A stretch of 64,000 nucleotides of DNA from Aestuariimicrobium kwangyangense DSM 21549 (GTDB lineage: Bacteria; Actinomycetota; Actinomycetes; Propionibacteriales; Propionibacteriaceae). The notes under the pieces are model-generated. The model saw only the letters and a program-made list of their open reading frames with translations, did no database searches and was not told the origin of the DNA. The stretch spans positions 62,001-126,000 of the forward strand of contig NZ_ATXE01000001.1 in assembly GCF_000421525.1 (NCBI RefSeq), read 5' to 3'. This document shows, piece by piece, positions 1-7,636 of this stretch. Both the position numbers and the translations under genes were made by a program. The stretch's first letter is position 1. Every line of letters starts with the position of its first letter.

Positions 1-2
1 CC

Positions 3-59
3 AGCAGCGACGGACCCGGGCACGGCGCGAGCTTCGAGATCTTGCTGCCCCGCGCCTGA
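3..59 (+). CDS. C-terminal end of a sensor histidine kinase (partial)
   Basis: The frame entering from the left edge ends at a TGA at 57-59. Its last 18 residues end in GHGASFEILLPRA. This fits the final strand of a histidine kinase ATPase domain, where a glycine-rich G3 box is followed by a hydrophobic strand ending in LPR or LPA. Only the tail is present, so sensor type and partner regulator cannot be judged. It could be another GHKL ATPase. Confidence 0.5.
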   Translation, partial: SSDGPGHGASFEILLPRA

Positions 60-156
60 GGGAACATCCATGGGCGATGATGTCGAGAATCGTGAGGCAG
101 CCTCGTCCCACCAGTGACGCCGCCCACCGGGGCCGCGCGAGACAAGGGAGATGACC

Positions 157-564
157 ATGGCCAAGTACCTGTTGCTCAAGCACTACCGCGGCGCCCCCAA
201 GGGGGTGAACGACCACCCGATGCACGAGTGGACCCCCGAAGAGGTGACCAACCACATCCAGTACATGCACGACTGGTCGGCCAGGCTGGAGCAGACCGGG
301 GAGTTCGTCGACGGCCAGGCGCTGTCGCCGGACGGCACCTTCGTCCGCTCCGACGGCGAGGGACGACCCCCCATCACCGACGGGCCGTTCGCCGAGACCA
401 AGGACCTCATCGCCGGCTGGATGGTGATCGACGTGGATTCGTGGGAGCGGGCCCTCGAGGTCGCGGGGGAACTGTCCGCGGCCCCGGGATACGGCGGCAA
501 GCCGATCCACGAATGGCTCGAGATCCGTCCCTTCCTGACCGAGCCCCCCACCGTCACCGAATGA
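157..564 (+). CDS. YCII/DGPF-domain protein linked to an ECF sigma factor
   Basis: This is a 135-residue cytoplasmic protein of the YCII-related family. It carries the family's DGPF signature in the stretch ITDGPFAETKDLIAG near residue 80. The ATG at 157 is chosen over the one at 151 because AAGGGAG at 144-150 lies 6 nt before it. The gene sits 34 nt upstream of an ECF42-type sigma factor. In that sigma group DGPF proteins are constant neighbours, and they are thought to act with the sigma factor instead of a classical anti-sigma factor. The biochemical activity is unknown. The pairing is firm; the role is inferred. Confidence 0.85.
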   Translation: MAKYLLLKHYRGAPKGVNDHPMHEWTPEEVTNHIQYMHDWSARLEQTGEFVDGQALSPDGTFVRSDGEGRPPITDGPFAETKDLIAGWMVIDVDSWERALEVAGELSAAPGYGGKPIHEWLEIRPFLTEPPTVTE

Positions 565-598
565 CACTTCCCACCAGCACCCCTTGACCGGAACCGGC

Positions 599-1756
599 GT
601 GACCAGCGTGGACGAAACCCTGCTGCGAGCCCTGGTGCCCACGGTGATCGGTGTCCTCGTCCGCCGCGGCGCCCCGTTCGCGGCGGCCGAGGACGCCGTG
701 CAGGAGGCCTTGGTCAAGGCATTGACCAGCTGGCCGGACGACCCACCGGCGCATCCGCGTGCCTGGCTGGTGACGGTGGCATGGCGTTCCTTCATCGACG
801 CCAGCCGTTCCGAGGGGGCCCGCCGAGACCGGGAGCTGCGGCTCGAACTCGAGCCGGAGCCGGGAGCGGTGAGCGATGCGGACGACACCCTGCAGCTGTA
901 CTTCCTGTGCGCCCACCCGAAGCTGACCTCGTCCTCGGCAGTCGCTCTGACCCTGAGGGCCGTCGGTGGGTTGACCACACGGCAGATCGCCCGGGCCTAC
1001 CTGGTGCCCGAGGCGACCATGGCGCAGCGGATCAGCCGGGCCAAGCGGACCATCGCCGACACCCGCCTCACCGAGCCCGGTGACCCGGCGACGGTGTTGC
1101 GGGTGCTCTACCTCGTCTTCAACGAGGGCTACTCGGGCGACCTCGACCTCGCGGCCGAGGCGATCAGGCTCACCCGGCAGTTGGCCTCGGTCAGTGCGGA
1201 CGAGGAGGTGGCGGGCCTGCTGGCACTGATGCTGCTGCACCATGCCCGTCGCCCGGCCCGAAGGCTGCCGGACGGAACCCTGGTGCCGTTGGCGGAGCAG
1301 GACCGGTCACTGTGGGACACGGGCCTGATCGCCGAGGGGGTCGACCTGCTGCAGGGGGCGCTGGCTCGTGACCGGCTCGGGGAGTTCCAGGCGCAGGCGG
1401 CCATCGCCGCGTTGCACGCCGATGCGAGCCGGGTCGAGGAGACCGACTGGGTGCAGATCGTGGAGTGGTACGACGAACTCGTGCGGCTCACCGACAGCCC
1501 CATCGCCCGACTGAACCGGGCCGTGGCCGTGGGGGAGGCCGACGGTCCCCGCGCCGGGCTGGCGCAGTTGGACGAACTCGACCCGGCCCTCCCCCGCCAC
1601 ACGGCAGCCCTCGCGCACCTGCACGAGCGCGCGGGTGACCGGCGGGTGGCGGCTGCGCTGTATGCCCAAGCTGCCGGGCTGGCTTCGAACACGGCCGAGC
1701 GGGACCACCTGATGCGACAGGCAGCCAGGCTCGGACAATCCGCCGGGCTCGCCTGA
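599..1756 (+). CDS. ECF42-type RNA polymerase sigma factor with TPR-like C-terminal extension
   Basis: The protein is about 385 residues, twice the length of a simple ECF sigma factor. Sigma region 2 occupies roughly the first 80 residues (AAEDAVQEALVKAL, HPRAWLVTVAWRSFID). Region 4 lies near residues 125-160 (TTRQIARAYLVPEATMAQRISRAKR). The remaining 220 residues are helical and rich in Leu/Ala, as in the ECF42 group whose extension is needed for activity. The upstream DGPF gene supports the assignment. No strong ribosome site is visible; an in-frame TTG at 584 and this GTG at 599 are both possible starts. A tandem repeat begins directly after the stop. Confidence 0.88.
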   Translation: MTSVDETLLRALVPTVIGVLVRRGAPFAAAEDAVQEALVKALTSWPDDPPAHPRAWLVTVAWRSFIDASRSEGARRDRELRLELEPEPGAVSDADDTLQLYFLCAHPKLTSSSAVALTLRAVGGLTTRQIARAYLVPEATMAQRISRAKRTIADTRLTEPGDPATVLRVLYLVFNEGYSGDLDLAAEAIRLTRQLASVSADEEVAGLLALMLLHHARRPARRLPDGTLVPLAEQDRSLWDTGLIAEGVDLLQGALARDRLGEFQAQAAIAALHADASRVEETDWVQIVEWYDELVRLTDSPIARLNRAVAVGEADGPRAGLAQLDELDPALPRHTAALAHLHERAGDRRVAAALYAQAAGLASNTAERDHLMRQAARLGQSAGLA

Positions 1757-1757
1757 G

Positions 1758-1821
1758 GATCAGCCCAGCACCAGATCAGCCCAGCACCAGATCAGCCCAG
1801 CACCAGATCAGCCCAGCACCA
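1758..1821. repeat. Four perfect tandem copies of a 16-bp unit at a gene end
   Basis: The unit GATCAGCCCAGCACCA is repeated four times without mismatch (starts at 1758, 1774, 1790, 1806). The last copy contains the stop codon of the minus-strand VOC gene. Each earlier copy repeats the sequence encoding Val-Leu-Gly-stop, so the gene's 3' end has been multiplied. The unit is not a multiple of 3. Confidence 0.95.
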
Positions 1822-2179
1822 TCCAGCGATGGCCGAAGGGGTCGCGGAAGACGAGGATCCGACCCGTGGGTCCTCCGGGCTCGGGGCCCCGGGTGATCCG
1901 GGCTCCCCCGGCCGACACCGAGTTCGCCAAGGAGTCCAGGTCGTCCGCCGAGACGACGAGAGTCACCGCGGCACCGCGATCGGGAAGGGGAGCGGCGACG
2001 TCGAAGGCCTCGAACTCGTCCGACATCATCACCCTGCCGCCGAAGGCGGTGAACTCGCAGTGACCGACCGACCCGTCCTCGCCGACCATGGGTTCGACGC
2101 TCACCCGGGCGCCCAGGTGCTCGACATACCAGGCGAGGGCGGCGCGTGAGTCGGGGACGCAGATGTAGAGGTCGACCAT
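1808..2179 (-). CDS. VOC (glyoxalase/bleomycin resistance-like) protein
   Basis: This is a 123-residue single-domain vicinal oxygen chelate protein. The N-terminal beta-alpha module starts YICVPDSRAALAWYVEHLGA, and the C-terminal module ends GRILVFRDPFGHRWMVLG, the usual end of PhnB/glyoxalase-like proteins. The start at 2179 aligns with the family start. The predicted substrate is unknown. The stop lies in the last copy of a 16-bp tandem repeat. The gene is convergent with the sigma factor gene and upstream of no obvious operon partner; the dehydrogenase gene lies 79 nt upstream on the same strand. Confidence 0.8.
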   Translation of the reverse strand: MVDLYICVPDSRAALAWYVEHLGARVSVEPMVGEDGSVGHCEFTAFGGRVMMSDEFEAFDVAAPLPDRGAAVTLVVSADDLDSLANSVSAGGARITRGPEPGGPTGRILVFRDPFGHRWMVLG

Positions 2180-2258
2180 GGCACCACTCTGCCCCGCGGT
2201 CGGCCCGCTGTCAGCAGATGCCTCCCAACCCCTGGGTCTGGCGCCTGGTCCGTTCGGA

Positions 2259-3281
2259 TCAGACCTCCAGCAACACCTTGATGGCGCGTCGCTCGTCCAT
2301 CGCGCGGTAGCCCTCCGCAGCGTCCTCAAGTGGCAGGCGCAGATCGAAGACCTTGCCGGGGTTGATCTCCCGACGCCAGATCAGGTCGATCAGGTGTGGC
2401 AGGTACTCCCGGACGGGAGCGGGACCTCCGTGCAGGTGCACTCCCGAGAAGAACAGTTCGGCACCGGGGAGGTTGACATCGTGGGCCACCCCGACGTATC
2501 CGACGTGACCTCCCGCACGGGTGGCCCGGATCGCCTGCATCATCGATTCCTGGGTGCCCACCGCCTCGATCACACTGTGGGCGCCCAGGCCATCGGTCAG
2601 CTCCTTGATGCGGGCCACACCTTCGTCCCCACGCTCCTCCACGATGTCGGTGGCGCCGAACTCCCGCGCCAGCGCTTGGCGGTCGACATGGCGCGACATG
2701 GCAATGACTCGTTCCGCGCCCAGCTGCCTCGCCGCCAGTACTCCCATCAGTCCGACGGCACCGTCACCCACGACTGAGACCGTCTTCCCAGGGCCGACCT
2801 CGGCGGCCAGAGCCGCGAACCAGCCGGTCCCGAGCACGTCGGACGCTGCCAGCAGTGACGCCATCACGTCCTCGTCCGGTGTTCCAGGGGTGGCCACCAG
2901 CGAACCGTCGGCCATCGGGATCCTGGCGCGCTGGGCCTGGGTGCCCACTTCGGAGCCGGTGAAGATGCGGTGCACGCAGTGGGACTGGTACCCGGAGCGG
3001 CAGATCTCGCAGGTGTTGTCGGAGAGGACGAAGGACCCGACCACGAAGTCCCCGGGCTTGACCGAGGTCACCTCCGAGCCGACCTGCTCGACGAAGCCCA
3101 CGAACTCATGGCCCATCGGCTGGTGGTCGACCGGCTCGGCGCCTCGGTACGGCCACAGGTCCGAACCGCAGATGCAGGTGGCGGCCAGCCGGACGACGGC
3201 ATCGGTGGGGTCGACGATGCGGGGGTCCGGGCGGTCCTCGACGCGTACGTCCCCGGGGGCGTGCATGACAACTGCTCGCAC
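2259..3281 (-). CDS. Zinc-dependent alcohol dehydrogenase family protein
   Basis: This is a 340-residue medium-chain dehydrogenase. The catalytic zinc site is visible as CICGSDLW near residue 37 and GHEFVGFVEQVG near residue 60. The Rossmann motif is VVGDGAVGLMGV near residue 172. The structural zinc loop is CEICRSGYQSHC, with three cysteines where the family usually has four, so that site may be incomplete. The GTG start at 3281 is preceded by GAAGGAGA at a good distance. The substrate is not predictable. The gene is divergent from an MmyB-like XRE regulator, a common arrangement in which the regulator controls the dehydrogenase. Confidence 0.88.
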   Translation of the reverse strand: MRAVVMHAPGDVRVEDRPDPRIVDPTDAVVRLAATCICGSDLWPYRGAEPVDHQPMGHEFVGFVEQVGSEVTSVKPGDFVVGSFVLSDNTCEICRSGYQSHCVHRIFTGSEVGTQAQRARIPMADGSLVATPGTPDEDVMASLLAASDVLGTGWFAALAAEVGPGKTVSVVGDGAVGLMGVLAARQLGAERVIAMSRHVDRQALAREFGATDIVEERGDEGVARIKELTDGLGAHSVIEAVGTQESMMQAIRATRAGGHVGYVGVAHDVNLPGAELFFSGVHLHGGPAPVREYLPHLIDLIWRREINPGKVFDLRLPLEDAAEGYRAMDERRAIKVLLEV

Positions 3282-3415
3282 GGTGGTCTCCTTCTTGGGT
3301 CTTCTGGGTGGGCCGTCTTGACCCGTCACCGCCAGTCAACCCCCGCGCCGGTCGGGGCGGGAGTCACTGGCATGAGGTGTACCGGTAGGGACCCCCACAG
3401 CCGTCGCCCTCGCTC

Positions 3416-3421
3416 TAGCGT
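3416..3421 (+). promoter_or_regulatory. Predicted -10 box for the XRE regulator (leaderless)
   Basis: TAGCGT lies 7 nt before the ATG at 3429, and no ribosome site is visible. This geometry predicts a transcript starting at or near the start codon. Confidence 0.5.
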
Positions 3422-3428
3422 GTGATGC

Positions 3429-4376
3429 ATGCCCGAGCAGCCCTCCCATGCGAGCGAACCCCGGGGCACGGGTGAACGCCCCACCCTTGACCAGCGAGCC
3501 GAGGTGCGTGAGTTCCTCACCACCCGACGCGCCAAGGTCTCGCCTGCCGAGGCCGGGTTGCCCTCCGGCGGCGACAGGCGGGTGCCCGGACTGCGACGAA
3601 GCGAGGTGGCCCAGCTCGCCGGTGTCAGCATCGAGTACTACACCAAGCTCGAACGCGGGTCCCTGGGCGGGGCATCGGCCTCAGTGCTCTCGGCCATCGC
3701 CCGGGCACTGCGGCTCGACGATGCCGAGAGAGCCCACCTGTTCAACCTCGCGCACGCGGCAGACGGTACCGCGGCGGGCATGCGAGCCCAGCGGCGCAGC
3801 CCCTCGATCTGGACGCCGCCCCCGGCGCTCGGATGGGCCCTCGACAACTACGTCGGCCCGGCATTGGTCCGCAATGGCCGCATGGACCTGCTGGCGACCA
3901 ACCAACTCGGGCACGCCATGCACCAGGCCATGTACGACGTCACCCCGACCGGACAGGTACCCAACTTCGTCCGGTTCACCTTTCTGCACCCCACCGGGGC
4001 CCACGAGTTCTACCCCGACTGGCTGACGGCCGCCGAGATCGCAGTCGCCATCCTGCACACCGAGGCCGGGCGCGACGCCCACGACAAGCAGCTCCAGCGG
4101 CTGGTCGGCGAGGTCGCGACCCGCTCCGAGGAATTCCGCACCTTGTGGGGACGACATGACGTGCGCACCCATGGCGCCGGCACCAAACGTTTCCACCATC
4201 GGGTCGTCGGCGACCTCGAACTCGCCTACGAGTCCTTGGAGCTCGCCTCCGAGCCCGGGTTGAGCCTGACCCTCTACGCCGCTGAACCGGGGTCGCCCAC
4301 CGCTCACGCGCTGGACCTGCTGGGCTCGTGGACTGCTGCTCCCGCCGCGCGCACCGGAACCCCCGCGGGATCGTGA
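3429..4376 (+). CDS. MmyB-like XRE family transcriptional regulator
   Basis: The protein is 315 residues. An N-terminal XRE helix-turn-helix (about residues 25-90) contains PGLRRSEVAQLAGVSIEYYTKLERG. It is followed by an MmyB-like ligand-binding domain (NGRMDLLATNQLGHAMH, then FRTLWGRHDVRTHGAGTKRFHHRVVGDLEL). Family members usually regulate a divergent oxidoreductase gene and are thought to bind a small hydrophobic ligand. The divergent zinc dehydrogenase is the likely target. A second paralogue is encoded at 36587-37483. The gene ends 1 nt before the stop of a convergent membrane protein gene. Confidence 0.9.
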   Translation: MPEQPSHASEPRGTGERPTLDQRAEVREFLTTRRAKVSPAEAGLPSGGDRRVPGLRRSEVAQLAGVSIEYYTKLERGSLGGASASVLSAIARALRLDDAERAHLFNLAHAADGTAAGMRAQRRSPSIWTPPPALGWALDNYVGPALVRNGRMDLLATNQLGHAMHQAMYDVTPTGQVPNFVRFTFLHPTGAHEFYPDWLTAAEIAVAILHTEAGRDAHDKQLQRLVGEVATRSEEFRTLWGRHDVRTHGAGTKRFHHRVVGDLELAYESLELASEPGLSLTLYAAEPGSPTAHALDLLGSWTAAPAARTGTPAGS

Positions 4377-4377
4377 G

Positions 4378-5034
4378 TCAGTTGCCCTGGCTCAGCCCGA
4401 TCACCAGATTGATGGTCGACCCGATGATCACGACGCCGTAGACCCACGACAGCAGGCAGTGGCCGGAGACCACTCGCCTCAGCGCCGAGGTGGTGGTGGG
4501 GGTGTCCGAGACCTGGTAGGTCATGCCGAGGTTGAAGGAGAAGTAGACGAAGTCGCTGAACCGGGGCGGTTCGTCGGTGTTGAAATCGATGTCGGTGGTC
4601 TCGCCGTAGTAGTAGAGGCGGGCGTAACGCAGCGCGTAGACCGTGTGGATCGTGACCCACCCCACCCCGACGGCCACGAAGCTGATCAGGGCATCGACGG
4701 CGGTCTGGGACTTGCCTCCGGCGATGAGCGCCCCGATCGCCAGCAGGCTGGCGAGGGCGGAACCGATGGCGATGACGTCGGCGATGCCCGCGCCGGGGTC
4801 ATCGGTGGCCATGCGCTGGCGGGTGGCATCCGGGCCGAGGCGCAGGTCGCTCACCAACGTGGGCAGGGCGAAGCCCAGCCCGAAGCCGATGTAGCCGAGC
4901 AACACATCGGCCAGCATGGGCAGTTGGGCGACGAGGTTCGACAGCACCCCGACGACCACGCCGATCACGACGCCCACGGCGAGGTGCCTGACCACCCTTC
5001 GTCCGAAACGTTCGCTCGCGTCACCGGCAACCAT
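4378..5034 (-). CDS. DUF1345 integral membrane protein
   Basis: This is a 218-residue protein with about five hydrophobic segments. The DUF1345 signature PPRFSDFVYFSFNLGMTYQ is near residue 155, and the chain ends in a further transmembrane helix. The family spans the cytoplasmic membrane and has no established function. The start at 5034 is preceded by GAGGGGTGG. The C-terminal half keeps the YYGE and VSDT motifs seen in full-length members, so it looks intact. Nothing in its neighbours suggests a role. Confidence 0.85.
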   Translation of the reverse strand: MVAGDASERFGRRVVRHLAVGVVIGVVVGVLSNLVAQLPMLADVLLGYIGFGLGFALPTLVSDLRLGPDATRQRMATDDPGAGIADVIAIGSALASLLAIGALIAGGKSQTAVDALISFVAVGVGWVTIHTVYALRYARLYYYGETTDIDFNTDEPPRFSDFVYFSFNLGMTYQVSDTPTTTSALRRVVSGHCLLSWVYGVVIIGSTINLVIGLSQGN

Positions 5035-5052
5035 GGTCCACCCCTCGGATCG

Positions 5053-5127
5053 GTCCAGAAATGGTCACCACGTGACCATCCGTCCGCCATCCTCCCGCCG
5101 GAGGCAATCCCGGGGCCGTTTCTGGAC
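5053..5127. repeat. 75-bp intergenic element with inverted TCCAGAAA ends (copy 1)
   Basis: GTCCAGAAATGG at 5053-5064 and CCGTTTCTGGAC at 5116-5127 form inverted ends 51 nt apart. A second element with the same ends and the same 51-nt spacing is at 15068-15142. Inside this copy a small palindrome (GGTCAC, CAC, GTGACC) adjoins the left end. Confidence 0.75.
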
Positions 5128-5203
5128 ACGTGTCGCGAGAAGACCCGCACAGTCAGGAACACCCGAAGGCGTTCGAGGGGGCGCGCCCCGGTCCAGTTCT
5201 GGT

Positions 5204-5602
5204 TCAGTCCTCGTAGCCGATCAGCCACCGCAATCCGTAGCGATCGGCCACCTGCCCGTCCGTGGCACCCCACGGGCGCTTGACGAGCGGATCCAGCACG
5301 CGTCCACCGTCGGCGAGCGCGTCGAACCAGCGGGTCAGGGTCGCCGGGTCCGCGGTGCCCAGCAGTGCGAACATGCCCCCGGTCATCGAGAAGGCGTCCT
5401 CGTCGGCGCCGGCATCGCTGGCGAACAGGGTCACCAATCCGTCGGTCAGCATGCCGTGGGCGATCGCGTCACCGGGCCCGTCGGTGCGCGAGAACTCCTG
5501 GTAGGTGTTGAGTTCCAGGCGTCCGCCGAAGACCCCTTGGTAGAACTCGAGCGCCTCCCGGGCCGTGCCGGGGAACAACAGGTACAGGTGCGGAGCAGTC
5601 AT
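5204..5602 (-). CDS. PhnB-like VOC protein
   Basis: This 132-residue protein belongs to the PhnB/3-demethylubiquinone methyltransferase-like branch of the VOC superfamily. It opens with LYLLFPGTAREALEFYQGVFGG and ends with PWGATDGQVADRYGLRWLIG, both typical. The complete family length is present. Substrate and reaction are unknown. A TAGGGT box 6 nt before the ATG at 5602 suggests a leaderless transcript. The gene is divergent from a DsbA-like oxidoreductase gene. Confidence 0.85.
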   Translation of the reverse strand: MTAPHLYLLFPGTAREALEFYQGVFGGRLELNTYQEFSRTDGPGDAIAHGMLTDGLVTLFASDAGADEDAFSMTGGMFALLGTADPATLTRWFDALADGGRVLDPLVKRPWGATDGQVADRYGLRWLIGYED

Positions 5603-5608
5603 GCGCAG

Positions 5609-5614
5609 ACCCTA
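5609..5614 (-). promoter_or_regulatory. Predicted -10 box for the PhnB-like gene (leaderless)
   Basis: On the minus strand TAGGGT ends 6 nt before the ATG at 5602, and there is no ribosome site between. Confidence 0.5.
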
Positions 5615-5639
5615 CGGGCGAGCCGGCGAGGGCGCACGG

Positions 5640-5667
5640 CCTGTGCCAGTTCCCCTGTGCCAGTTAC
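5640..5667. repeat. Two tandem copies of a 14-bp unit in a divergent promoter region
   Basis: CCTGTGCCAGTTCC at 5640-5653 is followed directly by CCTGTGCCAGTTAC at 5654-5667 (one mismatch). The repeat lies between the divergent PhnB-like and DsbA-like genes and may be a duplicated regulator site or a simple slippage product. Confidence 0.7.
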
Positions 5668-5750
5668 CCTGCACCACGGTCGCCCGTGCGCGGCCGCGAC
5701 GGGACGGGTGCCCGAGGAATGTTTCGCACCGCGCACAGGTTGCTTCAAGC

Positions 5751-6467
5751 ATGAAGATTGACATCTGGTCCGACATCGCCTGCCCTTGGTGCCACATCGG
5801 GCTCACCCGGTTCGAGCGGGTCCTGGCCGACTTCGAGCACGCCGACGAGGTCGAGGTGACCGTCCACTCCTTCCAGCTCGATCCGACCCTGCCCGAGCAG
5901 TACGACGGCACCGAGCTGCAGTACCTCTCCGAACGCAAGGGCCTGCCCGCGGCCCAGGTCGAGCAGATGTTCGCCCACGTCAACGAGGCGGCCGCCACGG
6001 AGGGGCTGCACCTGAACTTCGACACGGTCAAGGTCGCCAACTCGCGCAAGGCGCACCGGGTGCTGCATGCCGCCCGATCAGACCGGGCCGCCGACGCCCA
6101 CGCGCTCGAGACCAGCCTGCTGCGCGCCCACTTCGTCGACGGCGAGCGCATCAGCGACCCCGAGGTGCTCGTCCGCCTCGCCACCGAGGCCGGCCTCGAC
6201 GAGACGACGACACGGGCCGCCATCGACTCCCCCGAGCACGATGCGCTCGTGCAACAGGACATCGACACCGCGGCGATGATCGGTGTCACCGGGGTGCCCT
6301 TCTTCGTGCTCCACGAGAAGTACGGCATCTCGGGCGCACAGCCAGCCGAGGTCTTCGAGCAGGCGCTCGCGCAGGTGTGGGACGAGGCGCACCCGACGAC
6401 AGGTCTTCGGCCGATCAGCATCGCCGGCAGCGAGAACGCGGAGGCCTGCGGGCCCGACGGCTGCTGA
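5751..6467 (+). CDS. DsbA family oxidoreductase (FrnE-like)
   Basis: This is a 238-residue cytoplasmic thioredoxin-fold protein. The redox motif CPWC is at residues 11-14, and the helical insertion of the FrnE group follows (ELQYLSERKGLP, FDTVKVANSRKAHRVLH). The cis-proline loop is ITGVPFF-like (VTGVPFFVLHEKYGISGAQ). There is no signal peptide, so it acts in the cytosol, probably as a disulfide isomerase, possibly using mycothiol. The C-terminus ends in a cysteine-containing tail (ACGPDGC). The ATG at 5751 fits the family start exactly. A MarR regulator gene follows 98 nt downstream. Confidence 0.9.
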   Translation: MKIDIWSDIACPWCHIGLTRFERVLADFEHADEVEVTVHSFQLDPTLPEQYDGTELQYLSERKGLPAAQVEQMFAHVNEAAATEGLHLNFDTVKVANSRKAHRVLHAARSDRAADAHALETSLLRAHFVDGERISDPEVLVRLATEAGLDETTTRAAIDSPEHDALVQQDIDTAAMIGVTGVPFFVLHEKYGISGAQPAEVFEQALAQVWDEAHPTTGLRPISIAGSENAEACGPDGC

Positions 6468-6551
6468 GGGTCCGTGCCCGGGATCCGGGGCCTCGACCGT
6501 CGAGGGGGTGGAACGGTCCGGATGGAGGGCCAAGCGGCCCCCACGACGACC

Positions 6552-6557
6552 TAGAGT
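6552..6557 (+). promoter_or_regulatory. Predicted -10 box for the MarR gene (leaderless)
   Basis: TAGAGT lies 8 nt before the ATG at 6566. No ribosome site is present. Confidence 0.5.
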
Positions 6558-6565
6558 GGGCGATC

Positions 6566-7144
6566 ATGCGTGCCGACGACACCCCCGACGAGCCCCGCTG
6601 GCTCGATGCCGACGAGCAGCGGGCCTGGCTTGCCCTGGCCCGACTGCTGGTGCGGCTGCCAGCCCTGCTCAGCGCCCAGTTGCAGCACGACTCCGACCTC
6701 ACGCACTTCGAGTACACCGTCCTGACCTGCCTCAGCGAGGCCGACGACCGCACCCTGCGCATGTCGGAGCTCGCGCAGCTCTCCGAGGGGTCCCTGTCGA
6801 GGCTGTCGCAGGTGGTCGGCAAGCTCGAACAGCGGGGCTGGGTGATCCGCCGTCGCAGCCGGGACGATCGCCGCGCCATCCTGGCCACGTTGACAGACGC
6901 GGGCATGGAGGCCGTGGTGGCTGCCGCCCCCGGTCACGTCAACGCGGTGCACCAACTGGTGATCGATCCGCTCACCCCCGAACAGCTCGAGCACCTGCGC
7001 TCCGCCTGCGTCTCGATCATGAAGGCAGCGGAGGGTGAACTGCCCTGGTTCCCCGGTATCGACCACGGACGTCACGCGGGCACCGGCTCGAACGGCGGAG
7101 CGGCCGAGGAAGAATTGCGCTCGGAGGATGCCGAGACGGCCTGA
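6566..7144 (+). CDS. MarR family transcriptional regulator
   Basis: The protein has 192 residues. The winged helix-turn-helix spans about residues 45-130 and contains LRMSELAQLSEGSLSRLSQVVGKLEQRGWV and the wing RRSRDDRRAILATLTDAG. A low-complexity acidic tail of about 30 residues follows the dimerisation helices. The target is unknown. One candidate is the palindrome family at 15830 and 17309, because MarR proteins such as corynebacterial RosR bind that kind of sequence; this link is speculative. A strong hairpin terminator follows the stop. Confidence 0.88.
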   Translation: MRADDTPDEPRWLDADEQRAWLALARLLVRLPALLSAQLQHDSDLTHFEYTVLTCLSEADDRTLRMSELAQLSEGSLSRLSQVVGKLEQRGWVIRRRSRDDRRAILATLTDAGMEAVVAAAPGHVNAVHQLVIDPLTPEQLEHLRSACVSIMKAAEGELPWFPGIDHGRHAGTGSNGGAAEEELRSEDAETA

Positions 7145-7164
7145 CTGCAGGCCCTTGAGACATG

Positions 7165-7206
7165 ACAACGGCGGGGTCGCGACCATTCGTGCGACCCCGC
7201 CGTTGT
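7165..7206. terminator. Bidirectional hairpin terminator
   Basis: A perfect 16-bp stem (7165-7180 with 7191-7206) encloses a 10-nt loop. It sits between the convergent MarR and CsbD genes and can serve both. There is no long T-tract, as is usual in high-GC actinobacteria. Confidence 0.85.
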
Positions 7207-7225
7207 CCACCACAGCTGAGGGTGA

Positions 7226-7399
7226 TCAGCTTCGGAAGGCGTCCTTCACCTTCTCGCCAGCCTGGTTGAGGTCGGCCTTGGTCTGATCGGCTCGGCCCTC
7301 AGCCTCGAGTCGCTCATCGTCAGTCGCCTTGCCAGCGGCTTCCTTGCCCTGACCAACGACCTTGTCCTTCGCGTTCTCCAGCTTGTCATCGACACCCAT
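7226..7399 (-). CDS. CsbD family stress-response protein
   Basis: This is a 57-residue hydrophilic protein with the CsbD pattern: DDKLENAKDKVVGQGKEAAG, then DERLEAEGRADQTKADLNQAGEKVKDAF. It is rich in Lys, Glu, Asp and Ala with no Cys. The ATG at 7399 is preceded by AGGAAA and fits the family length. CsbD proteins accumulate under general stress in many bacteria; their mechanism is unknown. It is expressed from its own transcription unit, convergent with the MarR gene. Confidence 0.9.
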   Translation of the reverse strand: MGVDDKLENAKDKVVGQGKEAAGKATDDERLEAEGRADQTKADLNQAGEKVKDAFRS

Positions 7400-7636
7400 G
7401 TGCGTTTTCCTTTCTGGATCTGCGGCGGTTGCCACAGGCGGTTGCCATCCACGCTAGCGCGAGGGACCCCACCTCAGTGCACCCTTCTGGGTGGATCGGG
7501 CCCGTCGACCGCTGACGCGTTGATGGGGGGCCAGCCCCACCTCTCTCAGGGAAGATTTCGGCTGGGTGCTGCTCTCGCCTCAAGTTTTTCGGCTTCAGGT
7601 ATGGATTACTGATGATTGTCGTGTCAGACTCCGTGG

